Shown: in pieces, positions 17,976-26,919 of the stretch
How positions within the stretch are numbered: the stretch's first letter is position 1
Layout: every line of letters begins with the position of its first letter
Program-made: the position numbers and the translations under genes
Notes under the pieces: model-generated
The model's input: the letters and a program-made list of their open reading frames with translations, nothing else
What the model was told of the DNA's origin: nothing
Databases searched by the model: none
NCBI RefSeq assembly: GCF_000145035.1
Contig: NC_014387.1
Span: forward strand, 650,441 to 714,440
Source of the DNA: Butyrivibrio proteoclasticus B316
GTDB lineage: Bacteria; Bacillota; Clostridia; Lachnospirales; Lachnospiraceae
Direction: 5' to 3'
Length of the DNA: 64,000 nucleotides

Positions 17976-18995
17976 ATGCCAATTAGAGTTAATAGTTTCA
18001 TGGGAAAATTTGGATGGTTTGCCAGGAAGCATTTTCCAATGCTTGCAAGTAATGCTTATCTGAAACTGCAGTTTGTAACAAGAAGTAAGTCACAGAAGGC
18101 TTATTGTGATTATTTCCTTAATTCCAAGGAAGTTCCAATGCCTAATGTTGTTAATATCGAGACTATCAACAGATGTAATTCAACCTGTTCCTTCTGTACA
18201 GCCAATGTTCATGATGAGTGCAGACCACTTGCCAAGATTGATGACGATCTGTACAAGAGCATTATTGATCAGCTTGCAGATTGGGGATACAAGGGACATC
18301 TTACTCTCTATGGTAATAACGAGCCGCTCCTTGATACCAAGATAGTAGAGAGACATAAATATGCAAGGGAGAAGCTTCCTAACAGCTTTATTTTCATGTC
18401 TACCAATGGTCTTATCCTTACTATCGATAAGGTTAAAGAGGTAGCTCCTTATATTAATCAGCTTATCATCAACAATTACTCAATGGAGATGAAGCTTCAT
18501 AAGAATATTCAGGAACTCTATGATTATGTTAAGGCTCATCCTGATGAGTTCAAGGATCTCGATATCCAGATCCAGATGAGATATCTTCAGGAAGTTCTTA
18601 CTAACAGAGCAGGCAGTGCTCCTAACAAGAAGGAAACTCAGAAAGTGATCAAGGAGACATGTCTCCTTCCATTCACAGATATGTGGATCATGCCTAATGG
18701 CAAGATGGGACTTTGCTGCTGTGATAATTTTGAGACAACTGATTTTGGTGATCTTACCAAGATGACACTCAAGGAGGCTTGGGGATCTGAGAAGTTCCAG
18801 GCAGTTAGACGTAAGATCGCAGAAGGCCGTCAGAATTATCCATTCTGTAAGCACTGTGATTTCATTGACGCAGGTTTCCGTATGCAGCTTGTTAATGCTA
18901 TTCTCAGAGGAGATCAGGATGCAGCCAATAGACTTGGCGGACATGAGCGCATGAAGATCGGCAACAAGAATAATGTAGATGACAACATCAAATGA
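17976..18995 (+). CDS. radical SAM/SPASM domain protein, second copy
   Basis: The 339-residue protein carries CNSTCSFC, the CxxxCxxC cluster motif, near residue 65. A roughly 55-residue N-terminal extension lies before the barrel. The C-terminal SPASM-like cysteines are in KMGLCCCDNF and FCKHCDF. It is not a close duplicate of the radical SAM protein at 4022: the two share the motif layout but little else by eye. GAGGAG precedes the start. It lies between a membrane transferase and a GT2, so both radical SAM genes belong to the same long operon. What they modify is unknown, with a sugar, lipid carrier or peptide acceptor all possible. Confidence 0.85.
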   Translation: MPIRVNSFMGKFGWFARKHFPMLASNAYLKLQFVTRSKSQKAYCDYFLNSKEVPMPNVVNIETINRCNSTCSFCTANVHDECRPLAKIDDDLYKSIIDQLADWGYKGHLTLYGNNEPLLDTKIVERHKYAREKLPNSFIFMSTNGLILTIDKVKEVAPYINQLIINNYSMEMKLHKNIQELYDYVKAHPDEFKDLDIQIQMRYLQEVLTNRAGSAPNKKETQKVIKETCLLPFTDMWIMPNGKMGLCCCDNFETTDFGDLTKMTLKEAWGSEKFQAVRRKIAEGRQNYPFCKHCDFIDAGFRMQLVNAILRGDQDAANRLGGHERMKIGNKNNVDDNIK

Positions 18996-19017
18996 TATCG
19001 GGGCCGGAGGAAATCAA

Positions 19018-19959
19018 ATGGATAAAATAGCTGTACTTATTCCTTGCTACAATGAGGAAAAAACTATAGGGAAGGTTATCAGAGATGCTAAGGCAGCTCT
19101 TCCCGAAGCTACAATTTATGTCTATAACAATAACTCTAAGGACAGAACAGCAGAGATTGCTGCCGAGGCCGGAGCTGTTGTGAGAAATGAATATATGCAG
19201 GGAAAAGGTAACGTTATCAGACGTATGTTCCGCGAAATTGATGCCCTTGTATATGTTATGGTTGACGGTGATGATACATATCCTATGGAATCAGCAAGAG
19301 AGATGGTAGATATGGTTCTGAACCGCAATGCTGATATGGTAGTAGGCGACAGATTGTCATCGACTTACTATCAGGAGAACAAGAGACCATTCCATAACTT
19401 TGGTAACAACCTTGTAAGAGGCAGTATCAACAAGCTCTTTGGCTGTAATATCAGGGATATCATGACTGGTTTTAGAGCCTTCAGCTATGAATTTGTTAAG
19501 ACATTTCCTGTTCTGTCCAAGGGATTTGAAATCGAGACAGAGATGACTATTCATGCAGTTTATAACAACATGCAGATTGAAAATGTTGTTATTGATTACA
19601 GGGATCGTCCTGAAGGATCAGTTAGTAAGCTGAATACTTATTCAGATGGATTCAAGGTTCTCCGCACTATCATGAGACTCTACAGAAGCTATAAGCCTTT
19701 CTGGTTCTTCCTCATGATTGCTATAGTATTGGCCCTTGTTTCAATTGGATTCTTTATTCCAATTCTTCAGGAGTACTGGACAACACATATGGTTCCAAGA
19801 TTCCCGACACTTATTGTCTGCTGCTTTATTATGCTGTCAGCTGTTCAGGCATTTTTTGCCGGTGTAATCCTTTCTACTATGGCAATTGGGGACAGACGTC
19901 AGTTTGAAATGCAGCTCAACATGCTCCAGAGACACAAGGAGAATGATTATAATGGCTGA
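19018..19959 (+). CDS. GT2 polyprenyl-phosphate glycosyltransferase
   Basis: The ATG at 19018 is chosen because GGAGG lies 8 bases upstream. An in-frame ATG at 18979 lies within the preceding gene. The 313-residue product has IAVLIPCYNEEKTIG, VYNNNSKDRT, MVDGDDTYP as the metal-binding motif and IRDIMTGFRAFS, all typical of DPM1/GtrB enzymes. Two C-terminal membrane segments begin near residues 235 and 270. It would load a sugar onto undecaprenyl phosphate for later flipping. Its last 8 bases overlap the start of the flippase-like gene, a coupling that supports joint function. Confidence 0.85.
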   Translation: MDKIAVLIPCYNEEKTIGKVIRDAKAALPEATIYVYNNNSKDRTAEIAAEAGAVVRNEYMQGKGNVIRRMFREIDALVYVMVDGDDTYPMESAREMVDMVLNRNADMVVGDRLSSTYYQENKRPFHNFGNNLVRGSINKLFGCNIRDIMTGFRAFSYEFVKTFPVLSKGFEIETEMTIHAVYNNMQIENVVIDYRDRPEGSVSKLNTYSDGFKVLRTIMRLYRSYKPFWFFLMIAIVLALVSIGFFIPILQEYWTTHMVPRFPTLIVCCFIMLSAVQAFFAGVILSTMAIGDRRQFEMQLNMLQRHKENDYNG

Positions 19960-21154
19960 TTCTAAGAGGAAAAGCCTGGCACTTAATGCTTCCAAAGATT
20001 TTATATTCAGCGTTCTTGCGCTGGTGATTTATAACGGTGTCCTGCAGCTTGTCATCTATCCCGGGCTCAATGCCCGGATAGGTGCAGAGGCTTTTGGCAC
20101 CGTTTTATATTTGATCTCGGTTGTATCAGTAATGGGTTCAGGTTTCGGTACGGCAGCCAGCTACTCCAGAATGGTTGCTAAAAAGGACAGGACACAAGAA
20201 AATGGAGACTATAATCTTTTTCTTGCTATGATTGCCGGAATATCGCTTGTAGTATCCTTTGTGGCTCTTTTGGTGCTGAAAGAGCTATCGGTACTGGCAT
20301 ATATGCAACTTGCTGTTCTGATGATCTTGACGGTGTTTAGGTATTATGCAGATGTCGAATACCGTATGAATATCCGTTTTGTAAGATATTTTGCATTCTT
20401 TGCAGTTGTTTCTTTGGGATATGTTATAGGTCTTATATTGTTTCCGTTAACCGGAAGCTGGGCTATAACAATCCTGATGGGAGAGCTTTTTGGAATACTT
20501 TATACAGTAATAAGAGGCAGCATTTTCAGAGCTCCGTTTACAAGACTTTCGGCATCCTTTCATGAGAATTTAAAGTCAGCATGGGTGATATCTGCAAGTA
20601 ACCTCATTTCAGCGCTAATATTAAATTCTGACAGGATTTTATTAAGACTCCTTGTTGGAGCCAGAGAAGTTACGGTGTTTTATACAGCAAGCCTTATAGG
20701 CAAGATAGTAGCTATGCTGACAACACCGCTTAATGGAGTGATAATTAGTTATTTTACTAACTATAGGATCAAGCTGGATAAAAAGAAATTTGCCTTTATC
20801 AGCCTTGGAATGATCATATTATCAATTGTTGGTGCACTTGCATGTACTTTTGTATCAATGATCTTTGTACAGATCATGTATCCGGATGTATATGATGAAA
20901 CCAGAAAGTATTTCTTCCTGGCTAATCTGGGCCAGATACTGTATTTTATTTCAGGGTCACTTATGGTAATTGTCATGAGCTTTACCAAAGAAAAGCTTCA
21001 GCTTATTATCAACATTATATACATTGCAGTGTTTGCTGTTGTAGTAGTTCCTGCAACATTGATGTTTGGACTCGATGGTATGGCAGTGGGACTTGTAGTT
21101 GTATCTCTGGTTCGCTTGCTTGTTACTATGTTATTTGGAATCTCGAAGCTCTAA
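19952..21154 (+). CDS. polysaccharide flippase, Wzx/MOP superfamily
   Basis: The start is set at ATG 19952 (MADSKRKSLALNASKDF), with AAGGAG 10 bases upstream; ATG 19943 is too close to that site and 19886 lies deep in the previous gene. The 400-residue protein has about twelve membrane segments. The opening pattern (a basic tail, then VIYNGVLQLVIYPGLNARIGAEAFGTV) is typical of the polysaccharide transporter branch of the MOP superfamily. Such proteins flip undecaprenyl-diphosphate repeat units to the outer face, here for the polymer primed by the 8152 enzyme. It closes the first plus-strand operon. A structured repeat element starts 11 bases after its stop. Confidence 0.8.
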   Translation: MADSKRKSLALNASKDFIFSVLALVIYNGVLQLVIYPGLNARIGAEAFGTVLYLISVVSVMGSGFGTAASYSRMVAKKDRTQENGDYNLFLAMIAGISLVVSFVALLVLKELSVLAYMQLAVLMILTVFRYYADVEYRMNIRFVRYFAFFAVVSLGYVIGLILFPLTGSWAITILMGELFGILYTVIRGSIFRAPFTRLSASFHENLKSAWVISASNLISALILNSDRILLRLLVGAREVTVFYTASLIGKIVAMLTTPLNGVIISYFTNYRIKLDKKKFAFISLGMIILSIVGALACTFVSMIFVQIMYPDVYDETRKYFFLANLGQILYFISGSLMVIVMSFTKEKLQLIINIIYIAVFAVVVVPATLMFGLDGMAVGLVVVSLVRLLVTMLFGISKL

Positions 21155-21164
21155 AAAGAATAAG

Positions 21165-21329
21165 ATATCCAATCAAAAATGTGCAGTTCTCGGACGAGGC
21201 GATGATTTTCAAAACGAAAAAAGCAGCAAATGCCGATTTCTCTGAGCAACGTCGAAATGAGGCATTTGCTGCTTTATGAGTTTTAGAAAATCACAACGCA
21301 GACGAAAACAAGCATTTTTGATTGGATAT
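21165..21329 (+). repeat. structured intergenic element, copy A (candidate RNA)
   Basis: The sequence folds as a long rod. An outer stem pairs 21165-21181 with 21313-21329 (17 bp, perfect). A middle stem pairs 21204-21215 with 21279-21291 (12 bp, one bulge). An inner stem pairs 21221-21234 with 21261-21274 (14 bp, perfect). Three unpaired blocks are TGCAGTTCTCGGACGAGG (21182-21199), TGAGCAACGTCGAAA (21243-21257, terminal loop) and ACGCAGACGAAAACAA (21296-21311). The same blocks occur in copy B at 39576-39734, where all stems have different sequences but still pair. It fills the gap between convergent genes at 21154 and 21337. On the minus strand the inner stem is followed by six T and could also terminate the lipoprotein transcript. 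Confidence 0.85.
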
Positions 21330-21336
21330 TAAAAAC

Positions 21337-22578
21337 TTAACCGTTCTCCTGAGTTGATTCCTGCGAGGAACTATCTGGTAACTGAGGTGTATTCTCATTA
21401 GGCTTAACGAGCTTGTACTCTCCCTTTACCAGAAGTTCGAACTGATCAGGGAAAGCATCCATAAGAACTCCGTCATCAAGACGATAGAATTCATCTGGAT
21501 CAAAGGTTGCGATATTGATATAGTCAGATTCTCTGTAAGCCTTTGGCTCGTTGAATTCAAATCCGTTTGGCCAGTGGGCAACGATTCTTGCAAGAATGCG
21601 TCTGCCGGTTTCAGTCAGGTGGACATTATCCATCAGGTACTGATCAGCGGTATCAAGGTACAGGTCAAATCTTGACATGAACATTGCGTCAACGAGGAAG
21701 GCATTCTCTTCATCTGCTGAAACATTGCCGGCTTTCTTGGCATAATCCGAAAGTGTTCCAAAACCGTTACTGACAACATAAGAATCTCCAAGATAATTTC
21801 CGCTGTTGTCCTTGTAAATACCATATACAGGAGAAATCAGGAAAAACTTTGCGTTTGGACTTGACTGTCTAAGCTCTGAGATTCCAAGGCGAAGAGCGCC
21901 ATAATAGGTGTGAATGTCGTCATAGTTCTGGTCTGTGTTGAACTTATCAAGTGGAACTTTGGAAAAGAAATCGTTGGCACCATATTCTATAAAGTAATAA
22001 TCTACATCAGAAGGACTAACTGAATCCATTGCAGTCATAAGATCAGGATTACTGCTGAGGACATTCTCTTTTTTTACCTTGCCGGTAAAAGCGTGTACCA
22101 TTCCAACAAAGCAGTTAGATGACCAGTTCTCGTAATCTTCATAATCGGCTGTTGATGCTTCAAGAGAAGCAGTTGTTCCACCTATTGCAAGGTTGATAGC
22201 TACTGAATTGGGAACTCTTTGTTGTACAAGTGTAGGAATATCTGTTCCATCATTCCTACCATTAGCAATCTGGCTATCTCCAAAGAAAACCATAACAACT
22301 TTGTCTTCTTCCTGAGTTTCATCAACTGATGGTGCGGCTGATGCCTCGGCTGTAGCTGCTGCAGTTGTGTAATCTTCGAAATCAGGTGTTGCCAGATCAT
22401 CTGCAACAATTATATTTCCTGTGCTCTCAAGAGCGGAACTGTCATCTGTTGAATTAAGAGTTTCATCATTAATATATTCTGTGGCCTCTTTGGTGTCGTC
22501 CTGACCAAAAGAGCAGCCTGTAACTATAGTAGAAAAGGCTAAAATGGTGGCAGTTAACGTCAATATTTTTTTCTTCAT
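21337..22578 (-). CDS. SGNH/GDSL-family lipoprotein
   Basis: The 413-residue protein begins with a lipoprotein signal (MKKKILTLTATILAFSTIVTGC) whose lipobox cysteine is residue 22, so it should be anchored on the outer membrane face. A Thr/Ser/Ala-rich linker runs to about residue 90. The SGNH hydrolase fold follows: VMVFFGDSQIANGR (block I, nucleophile Ser), LAIGGTT (Gly), YGANDFF (Asn) and DNVHLTETG near residue 320 (catalytic Asp and His). Such enzymes add or remove acyl groups on glycans or peptidoglycan. It is divergent from the 22779 gene and convergent with the flippase. It could edit the acylation set by the MBOAT modules downstream. That link is inference. Confidence 0.85.
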   Translation of the reverse strand: MKKKILTLTATILAFSTIVTGCSFGQDDTKEATEYINDETLNSTDDSSALESTGNIIVADDLATPDFEDYTTAAATAEASAAPSVDETQEEDKVVMVFFGDSQIANGRNDGTDIPTLVQQRVPNSVAINLAIGGTTASLEASTADYEDYENWSSNCFVGMVHAFTGKVKKENVLSSNPDLMTAMDSVSPSDVDYYFIEYGANDFFSKVPLDKFNTDQNYDDIHTYYGALRLGISELRQSSPNAKFFLISPVYGIYKDNSGNYLGDSYVVSNGFGTLSDYAKKAGNVSADEENAFLVDAMFMSRFDLYLDTADQYLMDNVHLTETGRRILARIVAHWPNGFEFNEPKAYRESDYINIATFDPDEFYRLDDGVLMDAFPDQFELLVKGEYKLVKPNENTPQLPDSSSQESTQENG

Positions 22579-22610
22579 GTAATAAACCTCGCTTTTTTAA
22601 ACTACTTGCA

Positions 22611-22639
22611 ATTATAAACATCATTTTTTACCATGTGAA
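22611..22639 (-). promoter_or_regulatory. promoter of the SGNH lipoprotein gene
   Basis: On the minus strand TTCACA (22634-22639) and TATAAT (22611-22616) are separated by 17 bases, with the start codon at 22578 about 32 bases further on. Confidence 0.6.
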
Positions 22640-22702
22640 GAGTTTGGGGACAATCTTAAGAAAGTCTTAAAGAATAGACGTAATATCGTTAATTACATTT
22701 TA

Positions 22703-22731
22703 TTGAAGAAATAGACCATTTAGGATATACT
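22703..22731 (+). promoter_or_regulatory. promoter of the second glycan gene series
   Basis: TTGAAG (22703-22708) and TATACT (22726-22731) are separated by 17 bases. Initiation near 22738 gives a leader of about 40 bases before the ATG at 22779. Confidence 0.65.
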
Positions 22732-22778
22732 ACTTATGTTGTTAATTTAACAATATTATGAAAACAGAGGGAATGCGT

Positions 22779-24359
22779 ATGAAAAAGGCGTTGATCATCG
22801 GCGCAGGTCCTGCAGGCCTTACTGCAGCCTATGAACTATTGACCAAATCAGATGATTATCAGGTTGTAGTTTTTGAAGAGACAGAGCAGTTTGGAGGAAT
22901 TTCCAGAACTGTAAATTATAAGGGTAACCGTATGGATATGGGTGGACACAGGTTCTTTTCCAAGGTACCTGAAGTCAACGACTGGTGGCAGAAGATGTTA
23001 CCACTCCAGGGAGCACCGACCTATGACGATATAGTTCTCGACCGTCCTATGAAGATGGCAGAGGGTGGCCCTGACCCGGAAAAAGAAGACAGAGTTATGT
23101 TGAGGAGACACCGTGTTTCACGTATCCTCTTCGATTCCAAGTTCTATGATTATCCTATTTCACTTAAGGCTGAAACCTTCAAGAACTTTGGACTTCTTAC
23201 TACTCTTAAGGTCGGCTTCTCTTATATGGGTTCTGTATTCCATAAGAGACCTGAAGATAACCTTGAGAACCTTTATATCAACAACTTTGGAAAGAAACTT
23301 TACTCAATGTTCTTTGAGTATTACACAGAGAACCTTTGGGGCAGACATCCTAGCGAGATCGATGCATCCTGGGGTAAACAGAGAACAAAGGGCCTGTCAA
23401 TTTTTGGAATTATCAGAGATTATCTCGGAAGACTCTTTAAGGTCAAGAATCGTAAGGTTAACACATCTCTTATTGAAGAGTTCAGTTATCCAAAGCTTGG
23501 TCCCGGTCAGCTCTGGGAAGTCACAGCTGATGAAATCAAGAAGCTTGGCGGTACTATCATCATGAATGCCAAGGTAGTAGGCATCCGCAAGGATGGCGAC
23601 CACGTCAAGGGTGTTACTTACCTTCAGGATGGACAGAAGATTGATGTTGACGGTGATGTAGTTATCAGCTCAATGCCGGTCAAGGATCTTGTTGCAGGTA
23701 TGAATGATGTTCCTGCAGAGCCTGCAAGAATCGCAGCAGGTCTTCCTTACCGTGATTATATGACACTTGGCGTCCTTGTGCCCAAGCTTAACCTCAAGAA
23801 CAAGACCGATATCAGAACTATGGGCAATATCGTTCCTGATAACTGGGTATACGTTCAGGACAGAACTGTCAAGATGGGAAGATTCCAGATTTACAACAAC
23901 TGGTCACCTTATCTTGTCAAGGATCTTGAGCATACAGTATGGGTTGGACTTGAGTACTTCTGCTTTGAAGGTGACTCAATGTGGAATATGACAGAGGATG
24001 AGTTTGCCAAGATGGCTATCGATGAGATGGTTAAACTTGGTCTTATCGACAATGCTTCTGAGGTAATTGATTATCATATGGAGAGAGTTAAGAAGGCATA
24101 TCCTGCTTATTTTGATACATATGACGAGATGGATAAGCTTGTTGACTACCTCAATACAATTGATAACCTGTATTGCGTAGGACGTAATGGTCAGCACAGA
24201 TACAATAACATTGATCATTCAATGTGCACTTCATTCGAAGTTGTCAATAATATCTTAAGTGGTGCTACTGACCGTAGCAATATTTGGAATGTCAACACTG
24301 AGGAAGAGTATCACGAGACCAATACTTCTGAGGAAGCTGATGAAGTAGAGATTGACTAA
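22779..24359 (+). CDS. FAD/NAD(P)-dependent oxidoreductase, UDP-galactopyranose mutase-like
   Basis: ATG 22779 is preferred because AGAGGGA lies 6 bases upstream. ATGs at 22758 and 22773 would add up to 7 residues. The 526-residue protein starts [20 protein letters not shown], the FAD-binding motif, followed by FGGISRTV and [10 protein letters not shown], a pattern shared by UDP-galactopyranose mutase-like and protoporphyrinogen oxidase-like flavoproteins. Its length exceeds the ~370 residues of classical Glf, so it belongs to the longer branch common in glycan loci. It may isomerise or oxidise a nucleotide or lipid-linked sugar. It opens the second series and is followed by a terminator-like hairpin at 24409. 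Confidence 0.75.
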   Translation: MKKALIIGAGPAGLTAAYELLTKSDDYQVVVFEETEQFGGISRTVNYKGNRMDMGGHRFFSKVPEVNDWWQKMLPLQGAPTYDDIVLDRPMKMAEGGPDPEKEDRVMLRRHRVSRILFDSKFYDYPISLKAETFKNFGLLTTLKVGFSYMGSVFHKRPEDNLENLYINNFGKKLYSMFFEYYTENLWGRHPSEIDASWGKQRTKGLSIFGIIRDYLGRLFKVKNRKVNTSLIEEFSYPKLGPGQLWEVTADEIKKLGGTIIMNAKVVGIRKDGDHVKGVTYLQDGQKIDVDGDVVISSMPVKDLVAGMNDVPAEPARIAAGLPYRDYMTLGVLVPKLNLKNKTDIRTMGNIVPDNWVYVQDRTVKMGRFQIYNNWSPYLVKDLEHTVWVGLEYFCFEGDSMWNMTEDEFAKMAIDEMVKLGLIDNASEVIDYHMERVKKAYPAYFDTYDEMDKLVDYLNTIDNLYCVGRNGQHRYNNIDHSMCTSFEVVNNILSGATDRSNIWNVNTEEEYHETNTSEEADEVEID

Positions 24360-24408
24360 TAATGTATAATGGTATGCATGACCGATCATTATTCGGAAAT
24401 GCATGTTG

Positions 24409-24438
24409 ATGCGGTGCAGTTTATTTGATGCACCGCAT
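24409..24438 (+). terminator. terminator-like hairpin after the mutase-like gene
   Basis: ATGCGGTGCA (24409-24418) pairs with TGCACCGCAT (24429-24438), 10 bp with a 10-base loop. The tail TAGTGTTGTTTA is only moderately T-rich, so termination may be partial. Confidence 0.5.
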
Positions 24439-24477
24439 TAGTGTTGTTTAGAGTGTAGTATTTTTGAAAGGTAATTT

Positions 24478-25416
24478 ATGAAAAAAATAAGTATTTTGAT
24501 TCCATGTTTTAATGAGGTGGAGAACGTTGAACCAATTTCTGCAGCAGTAGAAAATGTGTTAAAAGAGAAACTGTCAAACTATGACTATGAGATAGTCTTT
24601 ATCGACAATGCATCTTCTGATGGAACAAGGGATAAGATAGAGAGCATTTGCGCAGGCAATCCCAAGATCAAAGCTATCTTTAACGTGACTAATTTTGGAC
24701 AGTTCAATTCACCATTTCATGGAATGTGCAGCCTTGATGGAGATTGCGTTATTCCCATCTGTGCTGATTTCCAGGATCCTGTTGAGCTCATTCCTGTATT
24801 TGTTGAGAAATGGGAGCAGGGTCACAAGATTGTCAGTGGAATCAAATCTTCCAGCAAGGAAAATGGATTTATCTATTTCCTCAGAACTGTGTATTACAAG
24901 ACTATCAAGAATATGTCCAGCGTTAGAATGATCGAGCATTTCACAGGCTTTGGACTTTATGATAAGACCTTCATCCAGCTTCTGAGAAAGCTTGATGATC
25001 CGATCCCTTTTATCAGAGGAATTGTTGCAGAGTACGGTGAAGGCTTCAATATGACAACTGTTGAGTATGAACAGCCTCAGCGCCGTGCAGGTGTTACTCA
25101 CAACAATTTCTACACCTTGTATGATGCGGCAATGCTGAGCATCACTTCTTACACCAAGGTAGGTCTGCGCCTTTGCACAATTGCTGGATTTATATGTGCG
25201 CTAGTTGACCTTATTGTGGCTTTTGTGTATCTGGTACTTAAACTGACTCATTGGTACAGTTTCCATGCAGGTTACGCGCCAATGATAATCGGCATGTTCC
25301 TGATTGGCGCTATTCAGCTCTTTTTCATAGGACTTATGGGAGAGTACATTTTGAACATCAATACCCGTGTGATCGGAAGACCACTTGTAGTTGAGGAAAA
25401 GAGAATCAATTTCTAA
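24478..25416 (+). CDS. GtrB-like undecaprenyl-phosphate glycosyltransferase (GT2)
   Basis: The 312-residue protein has ISILIPCFNEVENVEPI, FIDNASSDGTRD and CADFQDPVELIP. The DFQDP motif is diagnostic of the GtrB/bactoprenol glucosyltransferase branch. MIEHFTGFGLYDK follows where that branch has its second conserved block. Two C-terminal membrane segments begin near residues 235 and 270. The enzyme should load glucose or a similar sugar from a UDP donor onto undecaprenyl phosphate. Users of this donor could be the DUF6077 protein at 29164 or the GT-C-like proteins of the first operon. The ArnE/ArnF-like pair at 38753-39542 could flip it. AAAGG precedes the start. Confidence 0.85.
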   Translation: MKKISILIPCFNEVENVEPISAAVENVLKEKLSNYDYEIVFIDNASSDGTRDKIESICAGNPKIKAIFNVTNFGQFNSPFHGMCSLDGDCVIPICADFQDPVELIPVFVEKWEQGHKIVSGIKSSSKENGFIYFLRTVYYKTIKNMSSVRMIEHFTGFGLYDKTFIQLLRKLDDPIPFIRGIVAEYGEGFNMTTVEYEQPQRRAGVTHNNFYTLYDAAMLSITSYTKVGLRLCTIAGFICALVDLIVAFVYLVLKLTHWYSFHAGYAPMIIGMFLIGAIQLFFIGLMGEYILNINTRVIGRPLVVEEKRINF

Positions 25417-25431
25417 GATAATGGGGGATTT

Positions 25432-26907
25432 ATGCAGGTTACGTCTTTTTCGTTTCTGTTTTTTGTACTTATAATAGCAGCTCTGTGTTACTGCTTGCCA
25501 CGTAAATTCAGATATATTCTGCTCTTGCTTGCGAGTATTGGTTTTTATGTAAGTCTGGATGTAATTGGCTGTATTGTACTTCTTGTTTCAATACTGACTA
25601 CATACGCTGCAGGACTTATGCTGGATAAGAATACAAGCCGGTTGGATGCAGAAGGCTCTGATAATGCAGATCACAAGAGCAGTTCAGGGACCTCTGATAA
25701 CATCATATTTGCAGGCTGCATTATCCTGAATATTGCGATCCTGGCAGCTTTTAAGTATCTGGGATTTTTCTTTGGCAGAGAGGATTCGGCTATCAGTATA
25801 GTGGCACCTATAGGAATATCTTTTTATATCCTTAAGGCTGTTTCTTATCTGATCGATGTAAAAAGAGGCACGATCAGAGCTGAGAAGAATATTGCCAAGT
25901 ATGCCCTGTATGTATCATTTTTTACTCAGATAGTTTCAGGCCCAATAGACAGAGCAGGAAACCTTATTCCTCAGTTCAACTATCCGGTTACAGTCGACCT
26001 CGACAGACTAAGAGATGGTTTTATGCAGATGCTGTGGGGCTACTTCATGAAGCTGGTTCTGGCTGACAGACTTGCAATTTTTGTTAAAGATGTCTATGAC
26101 AATCCTGCTGCAGGCACTATTACTTTTATAGCGACTCTTTTCTATACATTTGAAATTTACTGTGATTTTGCCGGCTATTCACATATTGTTATAGGCGCAT
26201 CGAGAATACTTGGAATTGATATCTGCAATAACTTTGATGCTCCGTATCTTTCGGGCTCTATAGCAGAGTTCTGGCGCAGATGGCATATTTCTTTATCTAG
26301 CTGGCTCAAGGATTATGTTTATATTCCTCTTGGCGGAAACAGGAAGGGAGTATGGCGCAAGTATCTCAATATACTGATCGTTTTTGCAGTAAGTGGACTG
26401 TGGCATGGAACTGGATGGACCTTTATCGTATGGGGACTTCTTCATGGATTGTATCAGGTGATAGGCTATCTTCTAATGCCAATCAGGAATTTCCTGGCAA
26501 ATACATTTAAGGTTGACAGGAAATCTTTTGCTCACAGATTATTCAAGACGGTATTTACTTTTTTACTTGTCAATCTTGCCTGGGTATTTTTTAGGGCAGA
26601 TTCAGTCATAGATGCTATTAGCATAATTGTTAAGAGCTTGTCTGTTACCCCATGGGTTCTGACAAACGGCGAACTATTTAAGCATGGCATTGATGAAGCT
26701 AATATGCTGCTTCTTGTTGTAGGCCTTGTGATCGTGTTTATAACAGACCTTATGAATAATCAGGGGACAGTTATCAGGGATAAGATAGCACGACAGTCAT
26801 GGTGGCTTAGATGGCTCATTATGATAGCAGCTATTTTGGTGATTGCGGTGTGCGGTATCTGGGGACCCGGATACAATGCTTCAAGCTTTATTTATCAGCA
26901 GTTCTAA
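25432..26907 (+). CDS. MBOAT family O-acyltransferase (AlgI/DltB-like)
   Basis: The 491-residue polytopic protein contains YCDFAGYSHIVIGAS, EFWRRWHISLSSWLKDYVYIPLGG and SGLWHGTGWTFIVWG, whose histidine near residue 325 is the invariant MBOAT catalytic His. The layout matches AlgI, DltB and PatA proteins, which pass acyl groups (often acetyl) across the membrane to a secreted partner. The start at 25432 has GGGGGA upstream. The next gene, 12 bases later, encodes an exported SGNH-type protein, the usual partner, so the two form one acylation module. A second independent module begins at 34953. Confidence 0.9.
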   Translation: MQVTSFSFLFFVLIIAALCYCLPRKFRYILLLLASIGFYVSLDVIGCIVLLVSILTTYAAGLMLDKNTSRLDAEGSDNADHKSSSGTSDNIIFAGCIILNIAILAAFKYLGFFFGREDSAISIVAPIGISFYILKAVSYLIDVKRGTIRAEKNIAKYALYVSFFTQIVSGPIDRAGNLIPQFNYPVTVDLDRLRDGFMQMLWGYFMKLVLADRLAIFVKDVYDNPAAGTITFIATLFYTFEIYCDFAGYSHIVIGASRILGIDICNNFDAPYLSGSIAEFWRRWHISLSSWLKDYVYIPLGGNRKGVWRKYLNILIVFAVSGLWHGTGWTFIVWGLLHGLYQVIGYLLMPIRNFLANTFKVDRKSFAHRLFKTVFTFLLVNLAWVFFRADSVIDAISIIVKSLSVTPWVLTNGELFKHGIDEANMLLLVVGLVIVFITDLMNNQGTVIRDKIARQSWWLRWLIMIAAILVIAVCGIWGPGYNASSFIYQQF

Positions 26908-26919
26908 CCGGAGAAAGAT

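Noticed and set aside
21165..21329. Plain bidirectional terminator
   Set aside because: A simple terminator would not explain three conserved unpaired blocks shared with a distant copy, although terminator activity on the minus strand is possible in addition.
21165..21329. Integron attC site or retron RNA
   Set aside because: The attC core-site boxes are not seen at the stem ends, there is no integrase or reverse transcriptase in the window, and the conserved parts are unpaired blocks instead of the terminal boxes.
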